DNA of 64,000 nt from Variovorax sp. PMC12 (GCF_003019815.1 NZ_CP027773.1:4056501-4120500), one strand, 5' to 3'. Shown: positions 7,786 through 17,113, counted from the stretch's first letter. Program-made: numbers and translations. The notes: generated from the letters alone by a model not told the origin.

Positions 7786-8384
7786 GGGGCCTCCTTGTTG
7801 TCTGCGTCTTCCGATGCTTGCGCTGCAGCAGCACGCGCCATGCGCTCGCTCTTCCAGTAGACGTCGTCGCCGCCGTTCATGCGGTTGAGCACGCGCGCGA
7901 GCACGAAGAGCAGGTCGCTGAGCCGGTTGAGGTACTGGCGCAGCGCATCGTTGAGCTCGGCCGTGGCGCCCAGCGCCACCACCGCGCGTTCGGCTCTTCG
8001 CGCCACCGTGCGGCACACATGCGCGAGCGAGGCCGCGCGGGTGCCGGCCGGCAGGATGAATTCGGCCAGCCGCGGCAGCGCGGCGTTGTGCTCCGCCAGG
8101 GCGTTGTCCAGCTGCAGCAGCGCATCGGCCTTCAGCAACGTGAAACCCGGCATCGAGAGCTCGCCGCCAAGGTTGAAGAGCTGGTGCTGCACATCGACCA
8201 GCAGCTCGCGCACGGGCTCCGGCATGGGCTCGCACAGCAGCACGCCGATGTGCGAGTTGAGTTCGTCCACGTCGCCCATCGCGTGCACGCGCAGGTGATC
8301 CTTGGGCACGCGCGTGTTGTCGCCGAGGCCGGTGGTGCCGTCGTCACCGGTGCGGGTGGCGATCTGGGAAAGTCGGTTGCCCAT
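7782..8384 (-). CDS. Cob(I)yrinic acid a,c-diamide adenosyltransferase (PduO type)
   Basis: 200-residue enzyme that transfers the adenosyl group of ATP to cob(I)alamin. It has the PduO/ATR N-terminal ATP loop TRTGDDGTTGLGD, the central helix motif CRTVARRAERAVVAL with the conserved RRAER, and LNRLSDLLFVLARVLNR. The ATG at 8384 directly precedes the ATP-binding loop at the usual distance. Length and motif order are normal for the trimeric PduO class. It is translationally coupled to a small secreted protein. No cobalamin riboswitch features were recognised in the 190 bases upstream. Confidence 0.94.
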   Translation of the reverse strand: MGNRLSQIATRTGDDGTTGLGDNTRVPKDHLRVHAMGDVDELNSHIGVLLCEPMPEPVRELLVDVQHQLFNLGGELSMPGFTLLKADALLQLDNALAEHNAALPRLAEFILPAGTRAASLAHVCRTVARRAERAVVALGATAELNDALRQYLNRLSDLLFVLARVLNRMNGGDDVYWKSERMARAAAAQASEDADNKEAP

Positions 8385-8576
8385 GGGCGCTCCTGCTGTT
8401 GTTACGCGACGCTCGATGCGTCGATCTTGCCGGTCGTGCCTGCAGAGGTAGTGAATGAGGCTGCGCATGGTGCGCATGCGCTGAGGGTTGTGGGGTTCAT
8501 GTTTTTTCCGAAGCGCATTATGGTGCTCGCTCCGTAAAATGACCGATCCCCCTCACCCCTCGCAGGAGACGCCCCG

Positions 8577-10001
8577 ATGAACGCCCCGACCCAAACCTCG
8601 CACCTGCTGCCGGAGCTTCATCTGCGCGACGTTCCCGCCAGCCTGATCGACGGGCTGAAGGCCCGCTTCGGCACCAACTGTTCCACGGCGCTGGCGGTTC
8701 GCACGCAGCACGGTCGCGACGAGTCTTCGTTCGACGCCCCGCCGCCCTCGGCCGTGGTGTTCGCCGAAAGCACGCAGGACGTGGCCGACGCGGTGAAGCT
8801 GGCCAGCGAGCACAGCGTGCCGGTCATTCCCTTCGGCGTGGGCTCCTCGCTCGAAGGCCACCTGCTCGCGGTGCAGGGCGGCATCAGCATCGACGTGTCG
8901 CGCATGAACCGCGTGCTGTCGGTCAACGCCGACGACCTCACGGTGACGGTGCAGCCGGGCGTCACGCGTAAGCAGCTCAACGAAGAGATCAAGAGCACGG
9001 GCCTGTTCTTCCCCATCGACCCCGGCGCCGACGCCTCCATCGGCGGCATGACGGCCACGCGCGCCAGCGGCACGAACGCGGTGCGCTACGGCACCATGCG
9101 CGAGAACGTGCTGGCGCTCGAAGTGGTCACCGCCGCCGGCGAAGTCATCCGCACCGGCACGCGCGCGAAGAAGTCTTCCGCCGGCTACGACCTCACGCGC
9201 CTCATGGTGGGCAGCGAAGGCACGCTGGGCGTGGTCACCGAGATCACGCTGCGCATCTATCCGCTGCCCGAGGCGGTGTCCGCCGCGATCTGCTCCTTCC
9301 CGAGCATCGAGGCCGCGGTGCGCACGACCATCGAGACCATCCAACTGGGCGTGCCGATCGCTCGCGTGGAGCTGATCGACGTCAACACCGTGCGCATGGT
9401 GAATGCCTACGCCAAGCTGAACCTGCGCGAAGAGCCGATGCTGCTGATGGAGTTCCACGGCTCGCCCGCCGGCGTGAAGGAGCAGGCCGAGACGGTGCAG
9501 GAGCTGGCCAGCGGCCACGGCGGCAATGCCTTCGAATGGGCCAGCACGCCGGAAGAACGCACGCGCCTGTGGACCGCGCGGCACAACAGCTATTTCGCGG
9601 CGGTGCAGTCGCGCCCGGGCTGCCGCGTGATCTCGACCGACACCTGCGTGCCGATCTCGCGGCTGGCCGACTGCCTGCTCGACTCGGTGGCCGAGGCCGA
9701 TGCCAGCGGCATCCCCTACTTCCTGGTCGGCCACGTCGGCGACGGCAACTTCCACTTCGGCTACCTGCTCGACCCGAACATCCCCGAAGAGCGCGTGAAG
9801 GCCGAGGAGCTGAACCATGCGCTGGTGAGCCGCGCGCTGGCGCTGGAAGGCACCTGCACCGGCGAGCACGGCGTGGGGCTGCACAAGATGGACTTCCTGG
9901 TCACCGAAGCGGGCGCGGGCGCGATCGACATGATGCGCACCATCAAGCGCGCGCTCGACCCGAAGAACATCATGAATCCCGGGAAGATCTTCAGCCTCTG
10001 A
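8577..10001 (+). CDS. FAD-binding oxidoreductase, D-lactate dehydrogenase/glycolate oxidase family
   Basis: 474-residue flavoprotein with an N-terminal FAD_binding_4 (PCMH) domain and a C-terminal FAD-oxidase_C domain. The pyrophosphate-binding loop is PFGVGSSLEGH, followed by GADASIGGMTATRASGTNAVRYG and LMVGSEGTLGVVTEI. The C-terminal part has the metal and substrate site HVGDGNFHFG and GEHGVGLHK. This is the pattern of cytochrome- or quinone-linked D-lactate dehydrogenases and GlcD-like enzymes. A good ribosome binding site (CAGGAG) precedes the ATG. The gene stands alone and is closed by a strong terminator. D-lactate and other D-2-hydroxy acids are equally possible substrates. Confidence 0.93.
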   Translation: MNAPTQTSHLLPELHLRDVPASLIDGLKARFGTNCSTALAVRTQHGRDESSFDAPPPSAVVFAESTQDVADAVKLASEHSVPVIPFGVGSSLEGHLLAVQGGISIDVSRMNRVLSVNADDLTVTVQPGVTRKQLNEEIKSTGLFFPIDPGADASIGGMTATRASGTNAVRYGTMRENVLALEVVTAAGEVIRTGTRAKKSSAGYDLTRLMVGSEGTLGVVTEITLRIYPLPEAVSAAICSFPSIEAAVRTTIETIQLGVPIARVELIDVNTVRMVNAYAKLNLREEPMLLMEFHGSPAGVKEQAETVQELASGHGGNAFEWASTPEERTRLWTARHNSYFAAVQSRPGCRVISTDTCVPISRLADCLLDSVAEADASGIPYFLVGHVGDGNFHFGYLLDPNIPEERVKAEELNHALVSRALALEGTCTGEHGVGLHKMDFLVTEAGAGAIDMMRTIKRALDPKNIMNPGKIFSL

Positions 10002-10034
10002 CACAGCCCGCGCGCCGGTTTGCGGCGTTCCACG

Positions 10035-10073
10035 AAAAAGCCCGGTGGCTCGCGAGAGCCCCGGGCTTTTTTT
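10035..10073. terminator. Bidirectional rho-independent terminator
   Basis: AAAAAGCCCGG and CCGGGCTTTTTTT form a GC-rich stem with an A run on the left and a T run on the right, so it can stop transcription from both the convergent dehydrogenase gene and the CsgG-like lipoprotein gene. Confidence 0.9.
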
Positions 10074-10102
10074 CGAATCGCGCGAGGCGAGCGAGCAAGC
10101 GA

Positions 10103-11011
10103 TCAGTTGCTGCTGTTGCTGCGGCGGCGCGTGGGCGCCGGCTTCTCGGCCGGCACGTAGGTCTGCGACGGCGCGGCGCCGCCGTCCACGCCCAAGCGGC
10201 CACCGCCGCCGAGGCCCTGGCCGCGTACCGTCTGCGCCTTGTAGTTGCGCAGCGAGCGGACCATCTGGTTGAAGGCGTCCATGAAGGCGGCGGCAATCAC
10301 CTTGCCCTGCGCCGTGTTGGTGTAGCCGCCGAGGTTGCCGCCCGCGCTGCGGCCGGCGAGCGCGCCGAAGGCGCCGAAATCGGTCTTGGAGGCGCTGCCT
10401 TCCGCAGCCGCGACCTGCACGCCGGAGCGGTTGTCGATGAGCGTCAGCAGCGCGCTGGCTTCCTTGGTCTGCATGCTGCCGCCGAGCTGCGCGAGCGCGC
10501 GGCCACGGCCGCCACCCACCAGGCCGCCAAGCGCGCCACCGATGCCGCCGGCGTCGCTGTTGCTGAACACGATCTCGGGCGACAGGCCGTAGTCGGAGGC
10601 CACCATCTGGCCGCGGCCGAAGTTGCTGCCGCCGCGCATTTCGCCCGACTGCTGCAGCGCGCGTTCACGCGTCATGGCGTTCATGCCGGCCGCGCCGCGC
10701 TCGACCACGATGAAGCAGTTCGACTGTTGCACCAGCAGGCGCAGCAGGTTGGCGGTGGGCGGCAGGCGGTACTCGCCGGTAAGGATGGTGTACCAGCCCG
10801 CGCTCTGGTTCTCGATCAGCGAGACGGTGCCCAGCGGCGATTCGCAACGCTCGAGCTGGCTGCTTTCGCCGGAGGTCGCGCCGCCGGCCGCGCTGCCGGT
10901 GGCCATGGTCTTGGCCGACTGGCTGCCCATCTGCATGTCGGTGGCTGCGCAGCCGGTCAGAAGAAGTGCGCCGACGGCCACGGCCGCGAGCGGGAACCTG
11001 GTGAACTTCAT
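10103..11011 (-). CDS. CsgG/HfaB-like outer membrane lipoprotein
   Basis: 302 residues. A lipoprotein signal peptide with LLTGC is followed by a domain resembling CsgG: GYGLSPEIVFSNSDAGG-like segment, GSMQTKEASALLTLIDNRSG and VAAAEGSASKTD, plus CFIVVERG. CsgG family proteins form curli secretion pores or related periplasmic assemblies. There are no curli genes nearby, so the role here is more likely in envelope or outer membrane assembly. The C-terminal 40 residues are low-complexity (Gly, then Pro/Arg/Ser). It lies downstream of parB on the same strand, separated by about 125 bases. Confidence 0.75.
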   Translation of the reverse strand: MKFTRFPLAAVAVGALLLTGCAATDMQMGSQSAKTMATGSAAGGATSGESSQLERCESPLGTVSLIENQSAGWYTILTGEYRLPPTANLLRLLVQQSNCFIVVERGAAGMNAMTRERALQQSGEMRGGSNFGRGQMVASDYGLSPEIVFSNSDAGGIGGALGGLVGGGRGRALAQLGGSMQTKEASALLTLIDNRSGVQVAAAEGSASKTDFGAFGALAGRSAGGNLGGYTNTAQGKVIAAAFMDAFNQMVRSLRNYKAQTVRGQGLGGGGRLGVDGGAAPSQTYVPAEKPAPTRRRSNSSN

Positions 11012-11136
11012 GGGGAACTCCCTCGGTTGTCAGAGATTTGGGGTTGAAAAACCAGCGATCGAGGATACGCGCAAAGGATTGCAGGAATCAATCAACCGAA
11101 TGCAATCAAACGAATGCCCGACGCCAGATTCGCAAT

Positions 11137-12096
11137 CTAGGCTGTTCGGCGGATGCGCTCGATCAGTCCGTTGAGTGCCTCGATGGACCCGAAGTGGATG
11201 GCGAGCTCGCCGCTCTCCTCGATCCGGCCGCCGCGCTTGCTGCGCTTCTTGATGCGCACCTCGACTTCGGCGGTCAGCAGGTCGGCCAGTTCTTCTTCCA
11301 CGCGCTGCAGGTCGCGCGATTTCTCGCCGTCGTTGCTGCGGCGCGAAGGCGTGAGCGTGAACTCGGCAGCCAGCTTCTTCACCAGCGCCTCGGCTTCGCG
11401 CACCGACATCTTCTTGGCGGCGATCTGGTTGGCGGCGGTGATCTGCGTGCCGCGGTCGAGCGACAGCAGCGCGCGGGCATGGCCCATGTCGATGTCGCCG
11501 GCCATCAGCATCTGCTGCGCGGGCTCGGCCAGGTTCAGCAGGCGCAGCAGATTGCTGGCGGCGCTGCGCGAACGGCCCACGGCCTGCGCGGCCTGCTCGT
11601 GCGTAAGCCCGAATTCTGTAACAAGACGTTGCAGACCTTGGGCTTCTTCCAGCGGATTGAGGTCTTCGCGCTGGATGTTCTCGATGAGGGACATCGCCGC
11701 CGCGGCCTCGTTGGGCACGTCGCGCACCAGCACCGGCACGCTGTCGAGGCCCGCCAGCTTGGCGGCGCGGAAGCGGCGCTCGCCCGCGATGATTTCGTAC
11801 TCGGCATTCTTGGCCGCGGCCGATTCGGGGTCGAGCCGGCGCACCAGGATCGGCTGCATGATGCCCTGCACCTTGATGCTCTCGGCCAGCTCGTACAGCG
11901 CGCCCTCGTCCATGCGCGTGCGCGGCTGGTAGACGCCTGCGACCATCTGGTCGAGCATGAGCGTGTTCGGATTCTGCGGCGCACGCCGCTCTTCCTGGCC
12001 ATTGCTGCCGACGCCGTTGTCGGCGGAAGGCGCGGCCGTCGGGCCGAGCAGCGCTTCGAGGCCGCGGCCGAGGCCCTTGGGTTTCTTGGTCGCCAT
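11137..12096 (-). CDS. parB: Chromosome partitioning protein ParB
   Basis: 319-residue DNA-binding CTPase that loads at parS and spreads to segregate the origin region. The N-terminus (MATKKPKGLGRGLEALLG) is the usual ParA-contacting tail; the ParB/Srx CTP-binding motif GERRFRA is at residues 105-111, followed by ENIQREDLNPLEEA and a helix-turn-helix with LTHEQAAQAVGRSRSAASNLLRLLNL. The C-terminal dimerisation domain follows a basic linker. Two parS sites lie 2-3 kb away in rsmG and mnmG. Its start codon overlaps the stop of the upstream hydrolase by one base (TGATG), so synthesis is probably coupled. Confidence 0.97.
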   Translation of the reverse strand: MATKKPKGLGRGLEALLGPTAAPSADNGVGSNGQEERRAPQNPNTLMLDQMVAGVYQPRTRMDEGALYELAESIKVQGIMQPILVRRLDPESAAAKNAEYEIIAGERRFRAAKLAGLDSVPVLVRDVPNEAAAAMSLIENIQREDLNPLEEAQGLQRLVTEFGLTHEQAAQAVGRSRSAASNLLRLLNLAEPAQQMLMAGDIDMGHARALLSLDRGTQITAANQIAAKKMSVREAEALVKKLAAEFTLTPSRRSNDGEKSRDLQRVEEELADLLTAEVEVRIKKRSKRGGRIEESGELAIHFGSIEALNGLIERIRRTA

Positions 12097-12644
12097 CAGT
12101 TTTTTTCTTTCGAGATTTCGTTCAGGAGGTCCCGGCCTTCGGGCCAGTCGCCCAGGCCGGATTCGGCGTTCAGGTGGCCGCGCGCGCCGGCGTCGACGAA
12201 GCGCGCGCCCCAGTCGCTCGCCAGTTGGCGCGAGCGCGCGGCTTCGCAGTACGGGTCGTCATTGGCGGCGATCAGCACCGCCGGAAACGGCAGCGGCTGC
12301 CGCACGATCGGCGCCCAGCCCGGAATCTGCTGGCGCAGGTCGTCGCGCTCCAGGTCGCCGGGCGCCACCAGCAGCGCGCCGCGCACCTTGTGGGTGTTGC
12401 GCGAGTGCGAGGCCCAGGCGGCGACGAGGATGCAGCCGAGGCTGTGCGCGGCAAGGACCACGGGGCCGGGCGATGCCAGCACTTCTTCCTCGAGCCGGAT
12501 CGACCAGTCACCGCGCAGCGGACGCATCCATTCGTGCTGCTCGACACGATGGTCGCCGTAGACGGATTCCCATCGCGTCTGCCAATGGCCGGGGCCGCTG
12601 TTCTGCCATCCGGGCAGCAGCAGGATGCGGGGTGCAGCAGTCAT
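12096..12644 (-). CDS. Alpha/beta hydrolase, RBBP9/YdeN family, embedded between parA and parB
   Basis: 182-residue serine hydrolase of the RBBP9/YdeN type. It opens with ILLLPGWQNSGPGHWQTRWE, which is the family signature, has the nucleophile elbow AHSLGC, an acidic residue in AANDDPYC, and the late histidine in GARGHLNAESGLGDW. Members cleave small esters; physiological substrates are unknown. It starts 17 bases after parA and overlaps parB by TGATG, so it is part of the par transcript. Whether it has any role in segregation is not evident. Confidence 0.9.
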   Translation of the reverse strand: MTAAPRILLLPGWQNSGPGHWQTRWESVYGDHRVEQHEWMRPLRGDWSIRLEEEVLASPGPVVLAAHSLGCILVAAWASHSRNTHKVRGALLVAPGDLERDDLRQQIPGWAPIVRQPLPFPAVLIAANDDPYCEAARSRQLASDWGARFVDAGARGHLNAESGLGDWPEGRDLLNEISKEKN

Positions 12645-12660
12645 GTGCCGTGCCCTTGCC

Positions 12661-13581
12661 TCAGGCGTTGTTTTCGCTGGTGGAACCGGACTCCGGCGCG
12701 GTGGCCGGTGCCAGCACGTCGGCCGGGATCGGCAGGTCCGGTGCGATGCGCTCCACCGGCGCGATCGGCGGCGCCACCGCGCCCGAGGCGAACGCGCTGG
12801 CGGGCGGCATCTTCTCGACCAATTCCTGGGCAAAAGCGATGAACGCCTGGCTGCCGCGCGCGGCGGGGTCGAACACCACGCCGGGCAGACCGTAGCTCGG
12901 CGCCTCGGCCAACCGTACGTTGCGGGGAATGACCGTGTCGAACACCTTGTCGCCGAAGTGGGACTTGAGCTGCTCGCTCACCTGCTGCTGCAGCGTGATG
13001 CGCGCATCGAACATCACGCGCAGCAGGCCGATGATCTGCAGGTTCTTGTTGAGGTTGGCGTGCACCTGCTTGATGGTGTTGACCAGGTCGGTCAGTCCTT
13101 CGAGCGCGAAGTACTCGCACTGCATCGGCACGATCACGCCGTGGGCCGCGCACAGGCCGTTCAGCGTCAGCAGGCTGAGGCTCGGCGGGCAGTCGATCAG
13201 CACGAAGTCGTACTCCGCGCCGACCGCGGCCAAGGCGGTACGCAGGCGCTTTTCGCGGCGGTCGAGCGCGACCATCTCGACTTCGGCACCCGCCAGCTCG
13301 CGGTTGGCGCCCAGTACGTCGTAGCTGCAACCGCCCTCCACCAGCTTGTCGGACTTGACCCGTGCTTCGGCCACCGAGGCGGATTCGAGCAGCACGTCGT
13401 ACACCGTCAGCTCCAGCTGGCGCTTGTCGATGCCCGAACCCATGGTCGCATTGCCCTGCGGGTCGAGGTCGATCATCAGCACCCGCTGCCCGACCTTGGC
13501 CAGGCCGGCGGCGAGATTGACGGTGGTGGTGGTCTTGCCGACGCCGCCCTTTTGGTTGGCAATGCAGAAAATCTTGGCCAT
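12661..13581 (-). CDS. parA: Chromosome partitioning ATPase ParA (Soj)
   Basis: 306-residue ParA/MinD family ATPase that moves ParB-parS complexes along the nucleoid. Deviant Walker A KGGVGKTTTTVNLA is at the N-terminus, the A' motif is MIDLDPQGNATMGSG, and Walker B is YDFVLIDCPPSLSLLT. There is no N-terminal helix-turn-helix, as expected for chromosomal Soj types. About 45 extra residues rich in Ala and Pro follow the normal end near residue 258. It is the first gene of parA-hydrolase-parB on the minus strand. Confidence 0.97.
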   Translation of the reverse strand: MAKIFCIANQKGGVGKTTTTVNLAAGLAKVGQRVLMIDLDPQGNATMGSGIDKRQLELTVYDVLLESASVAEARVKSDKLVEGGCSYDVLGANRELAGAEVEMVALDRREKRLRTALAAVGAEYDFVLIDCPPSLSLLTLNGLCAAHGVIVPMQCEYFALEGLTDLVNTIKQVHANLNKNLQIIGLLRVMFDARITLQQQVSEQLKSHFGDKVFDTVIPRNVRLAEAPSYGLPGVVFDPAARGSQAFIAFAQELVEKMPPASAFASGAVAPPIAPVERIAPDLPIPADVLAPATAPESGSTSENNA

Positions 13582-13600
13582 GTCTGTACGAAGGGGTCGA

Positions 13601-14215
13601 TCAGCGGGAAATCGCGAGCTTGATGCCGAAGGCGATCAGGAAGGTGCCGGCCAGCTTCTCGAGCGTGGTGGAGATGCGTGGATTGGCGCGGATGCGCTCG
13701 GCCAGGAAGTGCGTAAGCAGCGTGGAAGTCAGGCCGTAGAGGAACGTGAGCACGGCGATGGTGATGGCCATTGCGCCGAAGGTGACCAGGCCCTGGTGAC
13801 GGGCCGGATCCACGAACAGCGGAAAGAAGGCCATGTAGAACACGATCGCCTTGGGATTCAGCAAGGTGATGGTGAAGGCTTGGCGCAGGAAGTGGCGGGG
13901 CTTGATGTTGAGGATGGGTGCGGAGCCCGGCTTGGCCAGCAGCATCTTGATGCCCAGCCAGCCAAGATAGCCGGCGCCCAGCCACTGCACCGCCTTGAAC
14001 GCGGCAGGATACGCGGCCAGCACCGCCGATACACCGGCGACGGCGGCCCACATCAGGCACTGGTCGCCCAGGATCACCCCGGCCGTTGCTCCCAGGCCGC
14101 CCCGGATTCCGCCCTTGCTGGTCGAAGTGATAAGCGCCAGGTTGCCCGGGCCGGGAATCAGGAGGAAAAGGATGATGGCGACGACGAATGCGCCGTAGTC
14201 AGCAATGCCGAACAT
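13601..14215 (-). CDS. LysE/RhtB family amino acid exporter
   Basis: 204-residue inner membrane protein with six predicted helices. The family signature is visible near the N-terminus (LFLLIPGPGNLALITSTSKGG) and in LLNPKAIVFYMAFFPLFV. Such proteins export amino acids or homoserine lactone type compounds by proton exchange. It ends 19 bases before parA on the same strand and may be read through with it. Substrate unknown. Confidence 0.92.
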   Translation of the reverse strand: MFGIADYGAFVVAIILFLLIPGPGNLALITSTSKGGIRGGLGATAGVILGDQCLMWAAVAGVSAVLAAYPAAFKAVQWLGAGYLGWLGIKMLLAKPGSAPILNIKPRHFLRQAFTITLLNPKAIVFYMAFFPLFVDPARHQGLVTFGAMAITIAVLTFLYGLTSTLLTHFLAERIRANPRISTTLEKLAGTFLIAFGIKLAISR

Positions 14216-14303
14216 GGGTTTTGCCTCGAAAAAGCGAGCCGGGGAGAGACCAGAGGGGAGGCATCGAGTCTAAGCGAGCACGATGCCGTGAAGGCCGTTC
14301 GAG

Positions 14304-14321
14304 CACCGGCTTTTGCCGGTG
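14304..14321. terminator. Short hairpin downstream of rsmG (weak terminator candidate)
   Basis: CACCGGC-TTTT-GCCGGTG is a perfect 7-bp stem with a tetraloop in the 139-base gap between the LysE-type gene and rsmG. On the minus strand it lies just after the rsmG stop but has no clear U tract, so it may attenuate rather than terminate. Confidence 0.35.
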
Positions 14322-14354
14322 TCGGCGTTTCTTTTCGTGAACCGAAGCGCCCGC

Positions 14355-14996
14355 TCAGGCGGATTCTTTGCGTGCCCAGACAATGCAGCGCTCGGCATCC
14401 AGGCCGGGAACCGTCAGTTGTTCCACGTGAAACACTGCAACGCCCTTCGGCAATGCCGCGAGCTCGTCACTCGGCACCTTGCCCTTCATGGCAAGCCATA
14501 CGGCGCCGGGCGCCATCAGATGCATCGAGCCATTGAAGAAATCAGGCAGCGACGCGAACGCGCGCGAGCTGATGACGTCATAGCTTCCCGCGAGCGACTC
14601 GACCCGTGCGTGCAGCCCGCGCAGGTTCGGCAGCTCGAGCTCCGCTGCCACCTGCTGGACGAAAGCGGCCTTCTTGGCCACTGCATCGAGGCAGCTGACG
14701 TCGATGTCGGGGCGCATGATCGCGATCACGACACCCGGCAACCCACCGCCCGAACCCACGTCCAGCAACTTGCCCTTCCCTGCCCACTCGCGCTGCAGCG
14801 GTGAGATGGCAGCCAGGCTGTCGAGCAGATGGTGCGTGAGTACGCTCGCCGGATCGCGCAGCGCGGTCAGGTTGTAGACCTTGTTCCACTTGAGCATCAA
14901 GCTGCCGTAGGCCAGCAGCTGCTCGCCCTGCCGCTCGGACAAGGTCACGCCCATGGCAGCCGCGCCCTTGCGCAGCGTATCGATCGGCGCCGTCAT
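14355..14996 (-). CDS. rsmG: 16S rRNA (guanine527-N7)-methyltransferase RsmG (GidB)
   Basis: 213-residue SAM-dependent methyltransferase that modifies G527 in the 530 loop of 16S rRNA. The SAM-binding motif [17 protein letters not shown] and the following region [19 protein letters not shown] are clear, with the N-terminal YNLTALRDP motif. The start codon overlaps the mnmG stop as ATGA, the classical gidAB arrangement. A parS-like site lies inside the gene at 14419-14434. Confidence 0.97.
   Translation of the reverse strand: MTAPIDTLRKGAAAMGVTLSERQGEQLLAYGSLMLKWNKVYNLTALRDPASVLTHHLLDSLAAISPLQREWAGKGKLLDVGSGGGLPGVVIAIMRPDIDVSCLDAVAKKAAFVQQVAAELELPNLRGLHARVESLAGSYDVISSRAFASLPDFFNGSMHLMAPGAVWLAMKGKVPSDELAALPKGVAVFHVEQLTVPGLDAERCIVWARKESA
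14419..14434. other. parS site, one mismatch from consensus
   Basis: TGTTCCACGTGAAACA differs from the parS consensus TGTTTCACGTGAAACA only at position 5. It is embedded in the rsmG coding sequence (encoding VFHVEQ on the minus strand). With the perfect site 1.1 kb away it gives ParB two nearby loading points. Confidence 0.85.
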
Positions 14997-16939
14997 TCGG
15001 CGGCAGCTTCCGTGGTGGCTGTATCACGGGCAAAGGCTTTATGGCCGCCCTTGCGCAGATGGATCATCAAGAGCGAGATCGCAGCGGGCGTCACGCCGGA
15101 GATGCGCGAGGCCAGTCCCAGCGTCTCCGGGCGGTGCTTGTCGAGCTTCTGCCGCACTTCGAAGCTCAGCGCCTTGACCTGCCCATAGTCGAAGTCGGCC
15201 GGCAACTTGAGATTTTCGAAATGCGCGGCACGCTCCACTTCGTCGTGCTGGCGCTCGATGTAGCCGGAGTACTTGGCCGAAATTTCGATCTGCTCGATCT
15301 CGGTTTCGCTCAGCGCCACCGGGGCGGCGTACTTGCTACCGTCCAGCGACATCAGCGTCTCGTAGTTCACATCAGGGCGGCGCAGCAGATCGGCCAGGTT
15401 GTATTCATGGTCGATGGCCTTGCCCAGCACGCGCTCCGACTCGGAGGCAGGCAGGTTTCGCGGATTCACCCAGATCGACTTGAGCCGCTCTGTTTCACGT
15501 GAAACAGCATCGCGCTTGCGGCTGAAAGCATCCCAGCGTGCATCGTCCACCAAGCCCAACTTGCGGCCGGTTTCGGTCAGGCGCATGTCGGCGTTGTCTT
15601 CGCGAAGCTGCAGCCGGAACTCGGCACGGCTGGTGAACATGCGGTAGGGCTCGGTCACGCCCTTCGTGATCAGGTCATCGACCAGCACGCCCAAATAGGC
15701 TTCATCACGGCGCGGCAGCCAGGCATCTTCGCCCCGGCATTGCAGCGCAGCGTTGATGCCGGCAAACAGGCCCTGGGCCGCCGCCTCTTCGTAGCCGGTC
15801 GTGCCGTTGATCTGCCCTGCAAAGAACAGGCCCTTGACCGAACGGGTCTCGAAGCTGCTCTTGAGCTCGCGCGGATCGAAGTAGTCGTACTCGATGGCGT
15901 AGCCCGGCCGCAGGATGTGCGCGTTTTCCAGGCCGGGCATCGAGCGCACCAGCTGGTACTGGATGTCGAAAGGCAGGCTGGTCGAGATCCCGTTCGGGTA
16001 GTACTCGTTGGTCGTCAGGCCTTCGGGCTCCAGGAAGATCTGGTGGCTTTCCTTGTCGGCGAAGCGATTGATCTTGTCTTCCACGCTCGGGCAATAGCGC
16101 GGGCCCACGCCGTCGATCTTGCCGGTGAACATCGGGCTGCGGTCGAAGCCAGAGCGGATGATGTCGTGCGTGCGCGCGTTGGTATGGGTGATCCAGCAAG
16201 GCATCTGCCGCGGATGCATGTCCGTACGGCCCATGAAGCTGAACACCGGCATCGGCCCTGCCCCACCCGGCATGCCGTCGCCCGGCTGCTCGGTGCACTT
16301 CGAGAAATCGATGCTGCGGCCGTCGAGCCGCGGCGGCGTGCCCGTCTTGAGGCGGCCCTGCGGCAGCTTCAGTTCCTTGAGCCGCGCCGACAAGCTCACC
16401 GCCGGCGGATCGCCCGCGCGACCGGCCTGATAGTTGTCGAGGCCGACGTGAATGCGGCCGTCGAGGAAAGTCCCAGCAGTGAGCACCACCGTGCGCGCAC
16501 GGAAAGCAATGCCCACCTGGGTGACGGCGCCCACCACGCGATCGCCCTCCACCATCAGGTCGTCGACCGCCTGCTGGAACAGGCTCAGGTTTGGCTGGTT
16601 CTCCAGGCGATGGCGAATGGCCGCCTTGTAGAGCACGCGGTCGGCCTGCGCACGCGTCGCACGCACGGCCGGGCCCTTGCTCGAATTGAGAATGCGGAAC
16701 TGGATGCCGGCTTCGTCGGTGGCAATCGCCATCGCGCCGCCGAGCGCATCGACCTCTTTCACCAGGTGGCCCTTCCCGATGCCGCCGATCGACGGGTTGC
16801 AGCTCATCTGCCCAAGCGTCTCGATGTTGTGGGAGAGCAGCAGCGTCTTGGCGCCCATGCGCGCGGCGGCGAGCGCGGCTTCGGTGCCGGCGTGGCCACC
16901 GCCGACGACGATCACGTCGAATTCTTCGGGGTACAGCAT
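14993..16939 (-). CDS. mnmG: tRNA uridine 5-carboxymethylaminomethyl modification enzyme MnmG (GidA)
   Basis: 648-residue FAD enzyme that with MnmE makes cmnm5U34 in tRNAs. The dinucleotide-binding motif [19 protein letters not shown] is at the N-terminus; conserved cysteine motifs [14 protein letters not shown] and YCPSVEDKI and the C-terminal [12 protein letters not shown] are present. I chose the ATG at 16939 ([15 protein letters not shown]); the upstream frame is not conserved-looking. A near-consensus DnaA box TGTGGACAA lies at 17023-17031, upstream of the gene, and a perfect parS lies inside it. mnmG is a frequent neighbour of bacterial origins. Confidence 0.97.
   Translation of the reverse strand: MLYPEEFDVIVVGGGHAGTEAALAAARMGAKTLLLSHNIETLGQMSCNPSIGGIGKGHLVKEVDALGGAMAIATDEAGIQFRILNSSKGPAVRATRAQADRVLYKAAIRHRLENQPNLSLFQQAVDDLMVEGDRVVGAVTQVGIAFRARTVVLTAGTFLDGRIHVGLDNYQAGRAGDPPAVSLSARLKELKLPQGRLKTGTPPRLDGRSIDFSKCTEQPGDGMPGGAGPMPVFSFMGRTDMHPRQMPCWITHTNARTHDIIRSGFDRSPMFTGKIDGVGPRYCPSVEDKINRFADKESHQIFLEPEGLTTNEYYPNGISTSLPFDIQYQLVRSMPGLENAHILRPGYAIEYDYFDPRELKSSFETRSVKGLFFAGQINGTTGYEEAAAQGLFAGINAALQCRGEDAWLPRRDEAYLGVLVDDLITKGVTEPYRMFTSRAEFRLQLREDNADMRLTETGRKLGLVDDARWDAFSRKRDAVSRETERLKSIWVNPRNLPASESERVLGKAIDHEYNLADLLRRPDVNYETLMSLDGSKYAAPVALSETEIEQIEISAKYSGYIERQHDEVERAAHFENLKLPADFDYGQVKALSFEVRQKLDKHRPETLGLASRISGVTPAAISLLMIHLRKGGHKAFARDTATTEAAAE
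15491..15506. other. parS site, perfect 16-bp consensus
   Basis: TGTTTCACGTGAAACA, a perfect palindrome identical to the bacterial chromosomal parS consensus, lies inside mnmG (encoding AVSRET on the minus strand). Together with the adjacent parA and parB genes it marks the segregation centre of the chromosome. Confidence 0.97.
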
Positions 16940-17084
16940 TTGGAATGGGGGCGCACAACTGACGCGTGCGCGGCGCAAAAGGGGCACCGATTTTAATCGC
17001 CGGTGCCGTCTCGCGCCCGCTGTGTGGACAAGCTAGAGGGCCATGCCAAATCGGCCCAGATTACCCGCAATAGCTAGATAGTTT

Positions 17085-17101
17085 GCTATATATTTTATAG
17101 C
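17085..17101 (+). repeat. AT-rich hairpin element, copy 1
   Basis: GCTAT-ATATTTT-ATAGC, extended to a perfect 10-bp inverted repeat (17081-17090 with 17096-17105). The same GCTAT-N7-ATAGC plan with a T-rich 7-base loop recurs at 48083, 59230 and 60569. This copy lies between the transglutaminase stop and the mnmG promoter region and could also act as a weak terminator. Confidence 0.75.
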
Positions 17102-17113
17102 AAACAAGCCCCG

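Noticed and set aside
8385..8576. Possible cobalamin riboswitch upstream of the adenosyltransferase gene
   Set aside because: No recognisable B12-box or riboswitch stems in the 190 bases; only a short GC hairpin.
17023..17105. A second origin candidate upstream of mnmG (TGTGGACAA plus AT-rich hairpin)
   Set aside because: Only one near-consensus DnaA box and no trio repeat; the AT-rich part belongs to the dispersed hairpin family. Kept as a note to mnmG.
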